This document shows positions 55,843 to 64,000 of a stretch of 64,000 bases of DNA, piece by piece. The position numbers and the translations under genes are program-made. Each line of letters starts with the position of its first letter. Positions within the stretch are counted from its first letter, which is position 1. The DNA comes from Microbacterium esteraromaticum (GTDB lineage Bacteria > Actinomycetota > Actinomycetes > Actinomycetales > Microbacteriaceae), in NCBI RefSeq assembly GCF_900163815.1, contig NZ_FUKO01000019.1, positions 434,001 through 498,000 of the forward strand, read 5' to 3'. Under the pieces are notes generated by a model. It worked only from the letters and a program-made list of their open reading frames with translations, made no database searches and had not been told where the DNA came from.

Positions 55843-56736
55843 ATGGTTTCGCCCGGCATTCTGCTCATCGACAAGCCCGGTGGCTTGACCAGTCACGACG
55901 TCGTCGCGCGCACGCGGCGTGCGTTCGGCACGCGCAAGGTCGGTCACGCTGGAACGCTCGACCCGATGGCCACGGGACTGCTCGTCCTCGGCATCGAGGG
56001 CGCCACGCGCCTGCTGACCTACATCGTCGGCGCCGACAAGACGTATACCGCCACGATTCGTCTCGGGGCGGCAACGACGACCGACGACGCCGAGGGCGAG
56101 ACCGTCTCAGCGGCGACGCCGGATGCTGTAGACGTCCTCACCGCGGCGCAGATCGCGCATGGCATCGCCGACCTCACTGGTGCCATCTCACAGGTGCCGA
56201 GCTCGGTCTCGGCCATCAAGGTCGACGGCCGCCGTGCCTACGACCGGGTGCGAGCGGGCGAAGAGGTCGAACTCGCGGCCCGGCAGGTGACCATCGCGCG
56301 CTTCGATCTGCTCGGGCAGCGCCGTGTCGACGATGCGCTCGACCTCGATGTGATCATCGACTGCTCCTCGGGCACGTACATTCGGGCTCTCGCCCGTGAC
56401 CTGGGGGCGGCCCTCGGTGTGGGTGGGCATCTCACCGCACTCCGCCGCACACGGGTCGGCGGCTTCGAGATCGCGGACGCCCATGCCATCGATGAGCTCG
56501 ACGCTGCGACTACTCTCAGCCCGGCGGCTGCGGCCGCACGAATCATGCCCGCTCTGATCGTGTCCGCTGACGAGGCGCGAGACCTGCGCCATGGCAAGCG
56601 GCTGCAGGGGCAGGCAGACCGGCTCACGGCATCCGAAGTCGCGGGGATCGATCCGGACGGCACGCTGGTCGGAATTCTCGAAGCGCGCGGTCGCGACATC
56701 AAGAGCGCCATGAACATGCCGGAGGTACAGGAATGA
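55843..56736 (+). CDS. truB: tRNA pseudouridine(55) synthase
   Basis: 297 residues. Makes pseudouridine 55 in the T-loop of tRNAs. The catalytic Asp40 is in GHAGTLDPMATGLL. GADKTYTATIRLG, AIKVDGRRAYDRVRAGE and IDCSSGTYIRALARDLG are present. A C-terminal extension of about 60 residues resembles the actinobacterial TruB end. It ends in an ATGA overlap with the next small membrane protein gene. Confidence 0.96.
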   Translation: MVSPGILLIDKPGGLTSHDVVARTRRAFGTRKVGHAGTLDPMATGLLVLGIEGATRLLTYIVGADKTYTATIRLGAATTTDDAEGETVSAATPDAVDVLTAAQIAHGIADLTGAISQVPSSVSAIKVDGRRAYDRVRAGEEVELAARQVTIARFDLLGQRRVDDALDLDVIIDCSSGTYIRALARDLGAALGVGGHLTALRRTRVGGFEIADAHAIDELDAATTLSPAAAAARIMPALIVSADEARDLRHGKRLQGQADRLTASEVAGIDPDGTLVGILEARGRDIKSAMNMPEVQE

Positions 56737-57101
56737 TCCTGTGGTTCACCACCCTGCAGATCGTCGTCGCCTGTGCCGCCGGGCTGTTCTGCCTCATCGC
56801 CGGACTCGCTGGGCGCCGTCCGAGCGACTACACCGTCGGCAGTCTTCTGTTCGTCGAGGTGCTGCTCATCGCGCAGGTCGTCATCGCCATCGTGGCGCCG
56901 CTGGCCGGCAACCCTCCGACCGGTGATCTGCTCGAGTACTGGGTGTACCTCATCGCCGCGGTGCTGCTGCCGGTCGGCGGCATCCTCTGGGCTCTCCTGG
57001 ATCGCACCAGATGGAGCACAGTCGTGCTGGGAGTGGTCGGCTTCTCCCTGGCGATCATGCTGTGGCGCATGCAGTCGATCTGGACGCTTCAGATCGCGTG
57101 A
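56733..57101 (+). CDS. Small four-helix membrane protein of unknown function
   Basis: 122 residues with four evenly spaced transmembrane helices and short loops; a single charged motif RRPSDYTVGSLL lies after the first helix. No family name recognised. The ATG overlaps the truB stop, so translation is coupled to truB. Similar small membrane genes between truB and ribF are plausible in relatives but I cannot confirm it. Confidence 0.75.
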   Translation: MILWFTTLQIVVACAAGLFCLIAGLAGRRPSDYTVGSLLFVEVLLIAQVVIAIVAPLAGNPPTGDLLEYWVYLIAAVLLPVGGILWALLDRTRWSTVVLGVVGFSLAIMLWRMQSIWTLQIA

Positions 57102-57129
57102 CCGGATCGGCCCGTGCTGCCGCGACGCA

Positions 57130-57135
57130 TAAGAT
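57130..57135 (+). promoter_or_regulatory. Possible -10 element for the second small membrane gene
   Basis: TAAGAT ends ten bases before the ATG at 57146. It overlaps an upstream in-frame ATG at 57134. Confidence 0.35.
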
Positions 57136-57145
57136 GGATGACGCA

Positions 57146-57565
57146 ATGTCCCACACCATCACACGCGCCCGCATGACGGGTATCGGCCGTGTGCTCGTCA
57201 TCGTGTATGCGGTGATGGCACTGGCTGCCACCGGTCGCAGCCTCGTCCAGATCATCCGCCGCTTCGATGAGGCCCCGCTCGCCTATGCCCTCTCGGCGCT
57301 GGCAGCCGTCGTCTATATCCTCGCGACTCTCGCGCTGATCCTCGCCCATCGTCGCGGCTGGTACACGGTCGCCTGGGCCGCGATCTGCTTCGAACTGGCC
57401 GGTGTGCTCATCGTGGGTGCGCTGAGCCTGCTGGTGCCTGACCTGTTCGGCCACGACAGCGTGTGGTCGTACTTCGGCATGGGGTACGTCTTCATCCCGC
57501 TCGCTCTGCCGGTGCTCGGGCTGTGGTGGCTGCGCACGCACCACCCGCAGGAGAACCTCGCATGA
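57146..57565 (+). CDS. Second membrane protein between truB and ribF
   Basis: 139 residues with four hydrophobic helices and a cytoplasmic tail HHPQENLA. Aromatic and His residues (SVWSYFGMGYVF) lie between helices 3 and 4. The start is uncertain: ATG 57134 would add four residues, but a TAAGAT hexamer overlaps it, so 57146 is preferred. Its stop overlaps the ribF start. Function unknown. Confidence 0.72.
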   Translation: MSHTITRARMTGIGRVLVIVYAVMALAATGRSLVQIIRRFDEAPLAYALSALAAVVYILATLALILAHRRGWYTVAWAAICFELAGVLIVGALSLLVPDLFGHDSVWSYFGMGYVFIPLALPVLGLWWLRTHHPQENLA

Positions 57566-58509
57566 TCGTCTTCCGCGATCCGGCGGAGGTGCCAGCCGAC
57601 TTCGGGCGGTCGGTGGTCGCGATCGGCAAGTTCGACGGAGTGCACGTGGGGCACCGCACGGTGCTGGAGCGCATGTGCGCCGACGCGCAGGCCATCGGCG
57701 CGCGCACGGTGGCGGTGACCTTCGATCGGAATCCGCTTGAGGTGCTGCGGCCTGAACTGTGCCCGGACAGCGTCGTATCGACGGAACGCAAGCTGGAGCT
57801 GCTTGGCGAACTGAATCTGGATGCCACGCTTCTGCTCACCTTCGATCGCGCTCTCGCGTCCGTCGAGGCCACCGAATTCGTGCGCACGATCCTCGTCGAC
57901 GCGCTGCACGTGACCACTGTTCTCGTCGGCCGCGACTTCCGCTTCGGGCGCGGAGGGGCCGGCAACGTCGACCTTCTGCGCGAGCTGGGGCCGCAGTACG
58001 GATTCACCGTCGATGTCGTCGAGGACGTGCATCCGGTGGGAACCGGGCGTCGGGTCTCCTCCAGCTGGATCCGCGAGCTGCTCGCGGCCGGTGATGTCTC
58101 GCAGGCAGCGGTCGCGCTCGGACGGCAGGTGACAGTATCGGGGATCGTTGTGCACGGTCTCAAGCGCGGTCGCGAGCTCGGCTTCCCGACCGCGAACCTC
58201 TCCGAGGTGGTCGATGCGCTCGTTCCGGCCGACGGCATCTACGCCGGTTGGCTGATCGACCATGACGCCGGCATCCGGCATCCGTCGGCGATCTCCGTCG
58301 GCACCAATCCGACGTTCGACGATGTCGAGCGCCGACAGGTCGAGGCCCATGTCCTCGACGAATCGGATCTCGACCTGTACGGGCACCACGTGACCGTCGA
58401 GTTCACCGATCGCCTGCGGACCATGGTCGCTTTCAACGGCATGGACGCGCTGATCGCACAGATGGCCGCCGATGTCTCCGACGCCCGGATCAGACTCGGA
58501 CTGGCCTGA
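57562..58509 (+). CDS. ribF: Bifunctional riboflavin kinase / FAD synthetase
   Basis: 315 residues. Makes FMN then FAD from riboflavin. The N-terminal nucleotidyltransferase domain has AIGKFDGVHVGH and VVGRDFRFG-like VLVGRDFRFGRGGAGN with SSSWIRELL. The C-terminal flavokinase domain has GRELGFPTANL and ISVGTNPTFDD. AGGAG precedes the ATG, which overlaps the preceding stop. It ends the truB-ribF operon. Confidence 0.96.
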   Translation: MIVFRDPAEVPADFGRSVVAIGKFDGVHVGHRTVLERMCADAQAIGARTVAVTFDRNPLEVLRPELCPDSVVSTERKLELLGELNLDATLLLTFDRALASVEATEFVRTILVDALHVTTVLVGRDFRFGRGGAGNVDLLRELGPQYGFTVDVVEDVHPVGTGRRVSSSWIRELLAAGDVSQAAVALGRQVTVSGIVVHGLKRGRELGFPTANLSEVVDALVPADGIYAGWLIDHDAGIRHPSAISVGTNPTFDDVERRQVEAHVLDESDLDLYGHHVTVEFTDRLRTMVAFNGMDALIAQMAADVSDARIRLGLA

Positions 58510-58533
58510 TTCACGCAGAATTATGACGATGGG

Positions 58534-58561
58534 CCGCGGCAGCTGTCGCGTTCTGCCGCGG
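58534..58561 (+). terminator. Hairpin after ribF
   Basis: A perfect 9-bp G/C-rich inverted repeat (CCGCGGCAG with CTGCCGCGG) with a ten-base loop, 25 bases after the ribF stop. No U-tract, so it is a tentative terminator. Confidence 0.45.
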
Positions 58562-58567
58562 ATGTCG

Positions 58568-58573
58568 TAAACT
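58568..58573 (+). promoter_or_regulatory. Candidate -10 element for the SNF2 helicase gene
   Basis: TAAACT in the 206-base spacer after ribF. It would give a leader of about 135 bases ending in an AGGAGG ribosome binding site. No good -35 is seen. Confidence 0.35.
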
Positions 58574-58715
58574 GTTCGCAGGTACTCGTCGACAACCGCG
58601 GCTCCCGCGCAGACCGAGCACCGCACTCCGCACGGTCCTGGCTAGCGCCACACGCGGATGAAATATACGAACCGAAGGCCCCTTCGGCGCTTCGGCACTC
58701 ACGCTCAGGAGGAGC

Positions 58716-60866
58716 ATGCCGACCACGGCAACGGCCGCATCGCGGCGTAAGAAGACGTCTCGTCGCGACGAAGAGGCACCGCTGATCCCGATTCTCGCCC
58801 GAAAGGTACGCGAGATCGAGGCGAAAGCGCAGCGCGCCAAGCTGGGCCCGACCAACCGGGTCAAGTTCCAGGTGATCGCGTTCCTCGTCCGTGAGGAGCG
58901 GGCCCGCGTGAAGGCAGACCCCGAAGTGACGGATGCTGCTCGAGCCGAGCTACTGAAGCGTCTCGATGGGGTGGCGACGATTCTCGCCAAGACCGCGGCA
59001 CGAGACACCTCGCTGATCCAGCTGCTGGAAGCCGATCAGGCGACTTCACCGGTCGCGAAGCGCATGCGACGGGACTGGCTTCTCGAGTCGGGTGCGGAGC
59101 TTCCCCCGGAAGAGCTCGTCATCACCGACATCGCGCCGGTGCGCACGCAGGTCGTGTCGGCTGCGCTCGCCGAGAAGCAGGTCACTCCGCCCTCGGTGGA
59201 ATCGCGCCAGCTCGCCTCGCCTTTCCTCGAGCCGGATCTCACCCCGCGCGCCGGAGCTGTTCCGCGCCGTCGCCTTGACGGGTGGGAGCTGATGGGCCCG
59301 CTCTACAAGGCATTCGAGTCCGGAGCCGGTGGAGGCGCGGCCACGATGGAGCTGCCGCCGACACCCGAGTACGACCACATCTCGCCCAAGGGCCGCGAAG
59401 TCATGGTGCACCAGTCGCGCTTCGTCGAGGCGGTCCGCTCCGGGCACCGCAGCTTCCTTCTCGCCGACGAGCCAGGCCTCGGCAAGACCGCGCAGTCGGT
59501 GCTCGCGGCGTCGATCGCCGGAGCATATCCGCTGCTGGTCGTCGTGCCGAACGTGGTGAAGATGAACTGGGCACGCGAGGTCGAACGGTGGACGCCGCAG
59601 CGGCGCGCCACGGTGATCCAGGGCGACGGCAGCGATATCGACGCCTTCGCCGATGTGTTCATCGTGAACTACGAGATCCTCGATCGGCATCTGTCCTGGC
59701 TCGGTGAGATCGGTCTGAAGGGCATGGTCGTCGATGAGGCGCACTTCATCAAGAACCTCTCCTCGCAGCGTTCGCAGAATGTGCTTGCCCTGGGATCGCG
59801 CATCCGCGAGCACCAGCGGAACCCGCTGATGCTTGCCCTGACCGGAACGCCGTTGATCAACGACGTAGAGGACTTCGATGCGATCTGGCGTTTCCTCGGC
59901 TGGACCAACGGCGAGAAGCCCGGCGCGGAGCTGATGGAGAAGCTGGATGCCACCGGTCTGACGCCCGCGGACAAGTCGTTCTACGCGGAGGCTCGCGAGG
60001 CCGTGATCTCAATGGGCATCGTCCGGCGCAAGAAGAAGGATGTCGCCGCAGACCTGCCGGACAAGCTCGTGGCCGATCTGCCCGTGCAGCTCGATGACGA
60101 GTTCGGGCGCAGCATCCGTCAGGCCGAGCGCGAACTCGGCGAGCGGATGGCAGCGAAGTATCGCCGCATCATCGAGGCGCGCGCGTCGTCTTCGAATCCG
60201 AACCGACCGTCTGCGGGCGAGATCGATGACGACATCGTGCGTCTCGTCGCGCACAATGAGCTCGAGGAGTCGAAGGCTGCGGGCACCGGGGGAGACAACG
60301 TCTTCACCATGGTGCGCAAGATCGGTCAGGCCAAGGCGCAGCTTGCGGCAGATTACGCGGCCCAGCTGCAGCGTTCGGTGCAGAAGGTCGTGTTCTTCGC
60401 GAAGCATGTCGACGTCATGGATCAGGCCGAGGCGCACTTCGCAGCCGCTGGCATCAAATCGGTATCGGTGCGGGGAGACCAGACGACGCCGGTGCGTCAG
60501 GCCGCGATCGATGCGTTCAACACTGATCCCGAGGTGGGTATCGCCGTCTGTTCGCTCACCGCGGCCGGTGTCGGCGTGAACCTGCAGGTGGCATCCAACG
60601 TGGTGCTCGCCGAGCTCAGCTGGACGGCTGCCGAGCAGACCCAGGCGATCGACCGCGTGCACCGCATCGGCCAGGACGAGCCGGTTACCGCATGGCGGAT
60701 CATCGCCGCGCACACGATCGATACGAAGATCGCCGAGCTGATCGATCAGAAGCAGGGCCTGGCGGCTCGCGCTCTGGACGGCGAAGCCGTGGCTGACGAT
60801 CCCAGTGAATCGGTGCAGATGGCTGCTCTGATGCATCTGCTGCGTGAGGCGCTCGGCGGAGCCTGA
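58716..60866 (+). CDS. SNF2-family DEAD/DEAH-box helicase
   Basis: 716 residues. A superfamily 2 translocase with Walker A DEPGLGKTAQSVLAA near residue 250, DEAH box VVDEAHFIKN near 338, and the C-terminal helicase lobe with SLTAAGVGVNLQVAS and RVHRIGQDEPV. The first 200 residues are a basic, helical region without a known domain. It resembles HARP/SMARCAL1 and RapA-like ATPases. No methylase, nuclease or other defence gene is adjacent. AGGAGG precedes the ATG, and a strong terminator follows. Role: DNA or nucleoprotein remodelling, not further defined. Confidence 0.9.
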   Translation: MPTTATAASRRKKTSRRDEEAPLIPILARKVREIEAKAQRAKLGPTNRVKFQVIAFLVREERARVKADPEVTDAARAELLKRLDGVATILAKTAARDTSLIQLLEADQATSPVAKRMRRDWLLESGAELPPEELVITDIAPVRTQVVSAALAEKQVTPPSVESRQLASPFLEPDLTPRAGAVPRRRLDGWELMGPLYKAFESGAGGGAATMELPPTPEYDHISPKGREVMVHQSRFVEAVRSGHRSFLLADEPGLGKTAQSVLAASIAGAYPLLVVVPNVVKMNWAREVERWTPQRRATVIQGDGSDIDAFADVFIVNYEILDRHLSWLGEIGLKGMVVDEAHFIKNLSSQRSQNVLALGSRIREHQRNPLMLALTGTPLINDVEDFDAIWRFLGWTNGEKPGAELMEKLDATGLTPADKSFYAEAREAVISMGIVRRKKKDVAADLPDKLVADLPVQLDDEFGRSIRQAERELGERMAAKYRRIIEARASSSNPNRPSAGEIDDDIVRLVAHNELEESKAAGTGGDNVFTMVRKIGQAKAQLAADYAAQLQRSVQKVVFFAKHVDVMDQAEAHFAAAGIKSVSVRGDQTTPVRQAAIDAFNTDPEVGIAVCSLTAAGVGVNLQVASNVVLAELSWTAAEQTQAIDRVHRIGQDEPVTAWRIIAAHTIDTKIAELIDQKQGLAARALDGEAVADDPSESVQMAALMHLLREALGGA

Positions 60867-60880
60867 CAGCACGCACTCGC

Positions 60881-60918
60881 AAGCGGGCTTTAAGAACAAT
60901 GGTTCTTGAGGCCCGCTT
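60881..60918 (+). terminator. Terminator of the SNF2 helicase gene
   Basis: A 17-bp stem with three irregular or G-U positions (60881-60897 with 60902-60918) and an AATG loop. A pyrimidine-rich TCGCTTAC follows. It starts 14 bases after the stop. Confidence 0.75.
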
Positions 60919-61087
60919 TCGCTTACAACGAGGTGAGGCCGCCAAGAAGTGCGGAATGAGGCCTGATCGACGTCAAGATCATTCGTTTTCGGCGTTGAGG
61001 AATAGCATCCGCTCGGGTTCCCCATTAGTGTCGAAGGCGGGCAGCGTCGCCTTTACCCATCTTTCCCCGAAGCATGAAGGCAGCAGC

Positions 61088-62116
61088 ATGAAGATCGGCA
61101 TTCTCACGAGCGGCGGCGACTGCCCCGGCTTGAACGCAGTCATCCGCGGCATCGTGCTCAAGGGCACCACCACCTACGAGCTCGAGTTCGTCGGCATCCG
61201 TGATGGATGGCGCGGCGTCGTCGACGGCGATTTCTTCCCGCTCACCCGTCACGAGGTGAAGGGCCTGTCGAAGGTCGGCGGAACGATCCTCGGCACGAGC
61301 CGCACGAACCCCTATGAGGGTCCGCGCGGCGGTGCCGAGAGCATCGCCAAGACGCTCGCCGAGCACAACATCGATGGCATCATCGCGATCGGCGGCGAGG
61401 GAACACTGGCCGCGGCCGACCGCTTGGCCAACGACGGCATCAACGTGCTGGGCGTGCCGAAGACGATCGACAATGACCTGCGTGCGACCGACTACTCCTT
61501 CGGTTTCGATACAGCGGTGAACATCGCAACCGATGCCATGGATCGCCTGCGCACCACCGGGGAATCGCACCAGCGATGCATGGTCGCCGAGGTCATGGGG
61601 CGTCACGTCGGCTGGATCGCGCTTCATGCGGGCATGGCGGCTGGCGCGCATGTCATCTGCATTCCCGAGGTGCCGATGTCGATCGACGAGGTCTGCGCGC
61701 TCGTCACCAGCGCCCACGACAGAGGCCGCGCGCCACTGGTCGTCGTCTCGGAGGGGTTCACCCTGACCGGGATGGAAGAGGCATACAGCGATAAGGGTCT
61801 CGACGCCTTCAACCGTCCGCGTCTCGGTGGCATCAGCGAGATCATCGCTCCCGAGATCGAGCGGCGTACAGGCATCGAGACGCGCTCCACGGTGCTCGGA
61901 CACATTCAGCGCGGCGGGTCGCCCTCGGGCTTCGACCGCGTGCTGGCGACGCGTCTCGGGCTGAATGCCGCCGATGCGATCGTCGATCAGGCATGGGGCC
62001 AGATGGTCTCGATGCGCGGCACTGACATCGTGCGGGTGCCGTTCGCCGAAGCGCTGGTCGAGCTCAACACGGTGCCGCTCGCTCGCTACGAGGAGGCGTC
62101 CGCGCTCTTCGGGTGA
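61088..62116 (+). CDS. pfkA: 6-phosphofructokinase (ATP-type predicted)
   Basis: 342 residues. Phosphorylates fructose 6-phosphate in glycolysis. It starts MKIGILTSGGDCPGLNAVIR. The donor-site signature is GGEGT with Gly105, and Lys125 in VPKTIDND; Gly105/Lys125 is the combination of the ATP-dependent Streptomyces enzyme, whereas PPi-dependent forms carry Asp at the first position. The substrate site MGRHVGWIAL and HIQRGGSPSGFDR are present. GAAGG precedes the ATG. Confidence 0.94.
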   Translation: MKIGILTSGGDCPGLNAVIRGIVLKGTTTYELEFVGIRDGWRGVVDGDFFPLTRHEVKGLSKVGGTILGTSRTNPYEGPRGGAESIAKTLAEHNIDGIIAIGGEGTLAAADRLANDGINVLGVPKTIDNDLRATDYSFGFDTAVNIATDAMDRLRTTGESHQRCMVAEVMGRHVGWIALHAGMAAGAHVICIPEVPMSIDEVCALVTSAHDRGRAPLVVVSEGFTLTGMEEAYSDKGLDAFNRPRLGGISEIIAPEIERRTGIETRSTVLGHIQRGGSPSGFDRVLATRLGLNAADAIVDQAWGQMVSMRGTDIVRVPFAEALVELNTVPLARYEEASALFG

Positions 62117-62189
62117 GCCCGCGCAGCATCCGCCTCGGGCGGGTATCGGAGCCCCGCATCCGCCACTAGTGCTCGCAGCAGCGGAGTGC

Positions 62190-62238
62190 GTCCCAGAAAA
62201 GGCCGGTTGGTTTCCGCAGCACCAGCCATTTGTGGGAC
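62190..62238. repeat. Long imperfect palindrome after pfkA
   Basis: The 17-base arms 62190-62206 and 62222-62238 match at 14 positions as inverted repeats (core GTCCCA...AAA.GGC and its complement), with a 15-base loop. It abuts the stop codon of the reverse-strand DUF559-like gene. It looks like a REP-type intergenic element or a bidirectional terminator without a U-tract. Confidence 0.5.
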
Positions 62239-62244
62239 ACGCTG

Positions 62245-63237
62245 TCAACCGCGTCCCGGACGCCATCCTGCGTCGAACAGCGCGACGGCTACCTTGTCGA
62301 CGGCGATCTGCGGATCCGGTCGTAGATGGTGGCTGAGGATGCGCACATGCTGCCAGTGTTGCGCCCGAATTGCATCCCAACGATCGGCATCCTTGGCGAA
62401 TTGACCGGCCTCCGCGTGACCCCGGCCGTCGTACTCCGGCGCCACTCGGTATTTCGGATAGGCGAGATCGAGCCGTGCGACGAAGCGGCCGCTGTCGTCC
62501 ACCAGGTTCATGTTCAGAACTGGCTCGGGGAGGCCTGCGCGCGTCAGCACCAGCCGCAATCGGCTCTCCTCCGAGCTTTCCGATCCCGAGCGGATCTCCT
62601 GCAGGGCGGCTCGCAGCAGCCTGCGCACATCGCCTGCCTCGGCGACTTCGCGGCGCAGGTCGTCGAGGGTGACCAACCGTCGCCGGGGGTGGATGAGGAA
62701 GTCGCCGGCGACGATCAGGTCATCCAGGCCCCATTGCGAGGCCGATTGACGCCACATGCGCGCCGGGTGCTCGATCGGCAGTCCGCCAGCTCGCCAGCGG
62801 GCCGACTCTCGTGCCTGAAGGCGATGTCCCCGGACACCGTTCCGACGGGGGAGCGGATGCGGGCGCCGAACGGACACGTGCACCTCACGTCGGTCGGTGG
62901 TCGTGTATGGCAGGGGACAGCCCAGGACAGCGAGTCCCGTCTCGTGGCTCAGGAATTGATGAGGGGTGAACGCTACGACGTAGCCCTCGATATCGTCGCG
63001 CAGACGAGTCGAGAGGCGCTGCATCCGCTGAGTGGGTGTGAGGTTGTCCTGATCGCTCCCTCCCTCAGCATCCGCTGCTTCCTCCTTGCTGCGGATTCGC
63101 CGGACGCCACGGGTCGGTGACGAGAGATCAGCAGCCCGCAGACGAGATCGCGCAATGCCGGCCTCGCGGGCCCGCGCGACATGGAAGGGGCCATCGACGA
63201 AGTCATCGGGAAGCGGCTGCCGGCGAGTCATCCCCAT
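62245..63237 (-). CDS. DUF559-like / AbiEi-like protein with nuclease-type motif
   Basis: 330 residues. The N-terminal third has a winged-helix-like pattern (HVARAREAGIARSRLRAADL, then TRGVRRI), as in AbiEi-type and related proteins. The C-terminal part has SRLRLVLTRAGLPEPVLN and LDLAYPKYRVAPEYDGRGH, the PD-(D/E)XK-like pattern of DUF559/Vsr-type domains. Such proteins are common and variable in Microbacteriaceae; most have no known function. No toxin partner is adjacent. The start is ATG 63237 or 63231. Confidence 0.72.
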   Translation of the reverse strand: MGMTRRQPLPDDFVDGPFHVARAREAGIARSRLRAADLSSPTRGVRRIRSKEEAADAEGGSDQDNLTPTQRMQRLSTRLRDDIEGYVVAFTPHQFLSHETGLAVLGCPLPYTTTDRREVHVSVRRPHPLPRRNGVRGHRLQARESARWRAGGLPIEHPARMWRQSASQWGLDDLIVAGDFLIHPRRRLVTLDDLRREVAEAGDVRRLLRAALQEIRSGSESSEESRLRLVLTRAGLPEPVLNMNLVDDSGRFVARLDLAYPKYRVAPEYDGRGHAEAGQFAKDADRWDAIRAQHWQHVRILSHHLRPDPQIAVDKVAVALFDAGWRPGRG

Positions 63238-63338
63238 ATCTCACCCGGTCGGCACGGCGGTCCGGTACCGGATCCCCACGAACTGTGCACAAGCTGCGAC
63301 GACCCGCCATTGTGCAGGAGGAAGGAGATCCGTGTCCC

Positions 63339-63389
63339 TGTCTCAGTAGTGGCGGCTCACCGTGCCGACCACTCGCCAGTGCTGAGACA
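63339..63389. repeat. Intergenic palindrome A
   Basis: TGTCTCAG (63339-63346) pairs perfectly with CTGAGACA (63382-63389), and an inner GGCG/CGCC helix continues the stem. The right end shares the 13-base sequence CTGAGACATGCCG with palindrome B. Confidence 0.55.
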
Positions 63390-63407
63390 TGCCGAGGGAG
63401 TCGGGCC

Positions 63408-63457
63408 AGAAGTGGCGGGTGCGCGGTGAGCACACCCACCACTTCTGAGACATGCCG
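63408..63457. repeat. Intergenic palindrome B with a repeated tail
   Basis: AGAAGTGG (63408-63415) pairs with CCACTTCT (63439-63446), and GGGTG/CACCC extends the stem. CTGAGACATGCCG (63445-63457) is a direct copy of 63382-63394, and AGTGGCGG also occurs in palindrome A. The two form a tandem pair 32 bases before the peptidase stop codon, possibly also serving as its terminator. Confidence 0.55.
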
Positions 63458-63488
63458 CGGATGCAGGGGAGCGGCGCGCGCGCCGAGG

Positions 63489-64000
63489 CTAATCGGCGAG
63501 ACCGAAGACGTCCAGCATCCACGCGATTTCGAACGCGCGTTCGCGCCAGGCGTTGTAGCGACCGCTGACGCCGCCGTGACCAGCTGACATCTCGCACTTC
63601 ATGATCACGTCGGCAGCGCCCGCCTCGCGCAGCCGCGCGACCCATTTGGCCGGCTCCACGTACAGCACGCGCGTGTCGTTCAGCGATGTCATCGCGAGGA
63701 TGCGGGGATACGCCACACCATCGCGCACGTTCTCGTACGGCGTGTACGACTTCATGTACGCGTAGACATCGGCGTCGTGCAGCGGGTCGCCCCACTCGTC
63801 CCACTCCACCACGGTCAGCGGCAGCGACGGGTCGAGGATCGAGGTGAGCGCGTCGACGAACGGCACGGCGGCGAGGATGCCGGCGAACAGCTCGGGTGCG
63901 ATATTCGCCACAGCGCCCATCAGCAGACCGCCAGCGCTGCCACCCTCGGCGATCATCCGGTCAGGGGTGGTGACGCCGGTGTCGATCAGATGCTGCGCGC
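63489..64000 (-). CDS. S9 family peptidase (oligopeptidase B-like), C-terminal part
   Basis: 170 residues are visible; the gene continues past the right edge. A serine peptidase with the alpha/beta-hydrolase nucleophile Ser in EGGSAGGLLMGAV. SLNDTRVLYVEPAKWVARLR contains the catalytic Asp, and SAGHGGVSGRYN the catalytic His. These blocks match protease II (PtrB), which cleaves after basic residues in oligopeptides. The beta-propeller domain is outside the window. Confidence 0.92.
   Translation of the reverse strand, partial: AQHLIDTGVTTPDRMIAEGGSAGGLLMGAVANIAPELFAGILAAVPFVDALTSILDPSLPLTVVEWDEWGDPLHDADVYAYMKSYTPYENVRDGVAYPRILAMTSLNDTRVLYVEPAKWVARLREAGAADVIMKCEMSAGHGGVSGRYNAWRERAFEIAWMLDVFGLAD

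Noticed and set aside
58716..60866. Part of a phage-defence system
   Set aside because: The SNF2 helicase stands alone between ribF and pfkA, without methylase, nuclease or other defence partners.

Overview
The window is a high-GC Gram-positive chromosome segment. Gene order and protein character fit a Microbacterium-like member of the Microbacteriaceae (Actinobacteria). It carries about 60 intact protein genes, one gene cut at each window edge and one clear leader peptide. I saw no rRNA, tRNA, CRISPR array or intact insertion sequence. No gene-free stretch exceeds 300 bases; the longest, 63238-63488, holds two hairpin repeats.

Region 1 (1-23066) is the actinobacterial argS-lysA-hom-thrB-rho-prfA-prmC-tsaC-wecA-atp supercluster: arginyl-tRNA synthetase, lysine and threonine-branch amino acid synthesis, transcription and translation termination, tRNA modification, the first lipid-linked step of wall glycopolymer synthesis, and the complete F1Fo ATP synthase (atpI-like, B, E, F, H, A, G, D, C). 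Inserted reverse-strand blocks are a YihY membrane protein with a lipoprotein and a small DUF1990-like protein, and the cysK-cysE cysteine pair. Compared with Mycobacterium tuberculosis, thrC and rpmE are missing from their usual places.

Region 2 (23148-38594) mixes single genes: yaaA, a DUF5684 membrane protein, an aldo/keto reductase, a PP2C phosphatase followed by an EccC-like FtsK/SpoIIIE ATPase, an asparaginase, OsmC, PlsC, an FKBP lipoprotein, dxr, a MurE-type ligase, a YcnI-like copper protein with a membrane neighbour, and the site-2 protease rseP.

Region 3 (38616-48994) starts with a fused TrpE-TrpG anthranilate synthase controlled by a textbook trp attenuator: leader peptide MSANLTWWPAS, mutually exclusive hairpins and a terminator. 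It continues with ispG, an alanyl-tRNA editing protein, a YtrA-type GntR regulator with a membrane protein and two palindromic candidate operators, a kinase-like phosphotransferase, an RNB ribonuclease, a PEP mutase-family enzyme and proS. Region 4 (49061-64000) is a LOG-like protein, nusA-ylxR-infB-rbfA, mutY, truB, two membrane proteins, ribF, a SNF2 helicase, pfkA, a DUF559-like protein and the C-terminal part of an oligopeptidase B-like peptidase.

The most striking shared signal is the promoter layout. At least sixteen first genes of transcription units have a TANNNT hexamer ending exactly six (rarely seven) bases before the ATG/GTG start, which predicts leaderless mRNAs. Internal operon genes instead carry Shine-Dalgarno sequences or overlapping stop/start codons.
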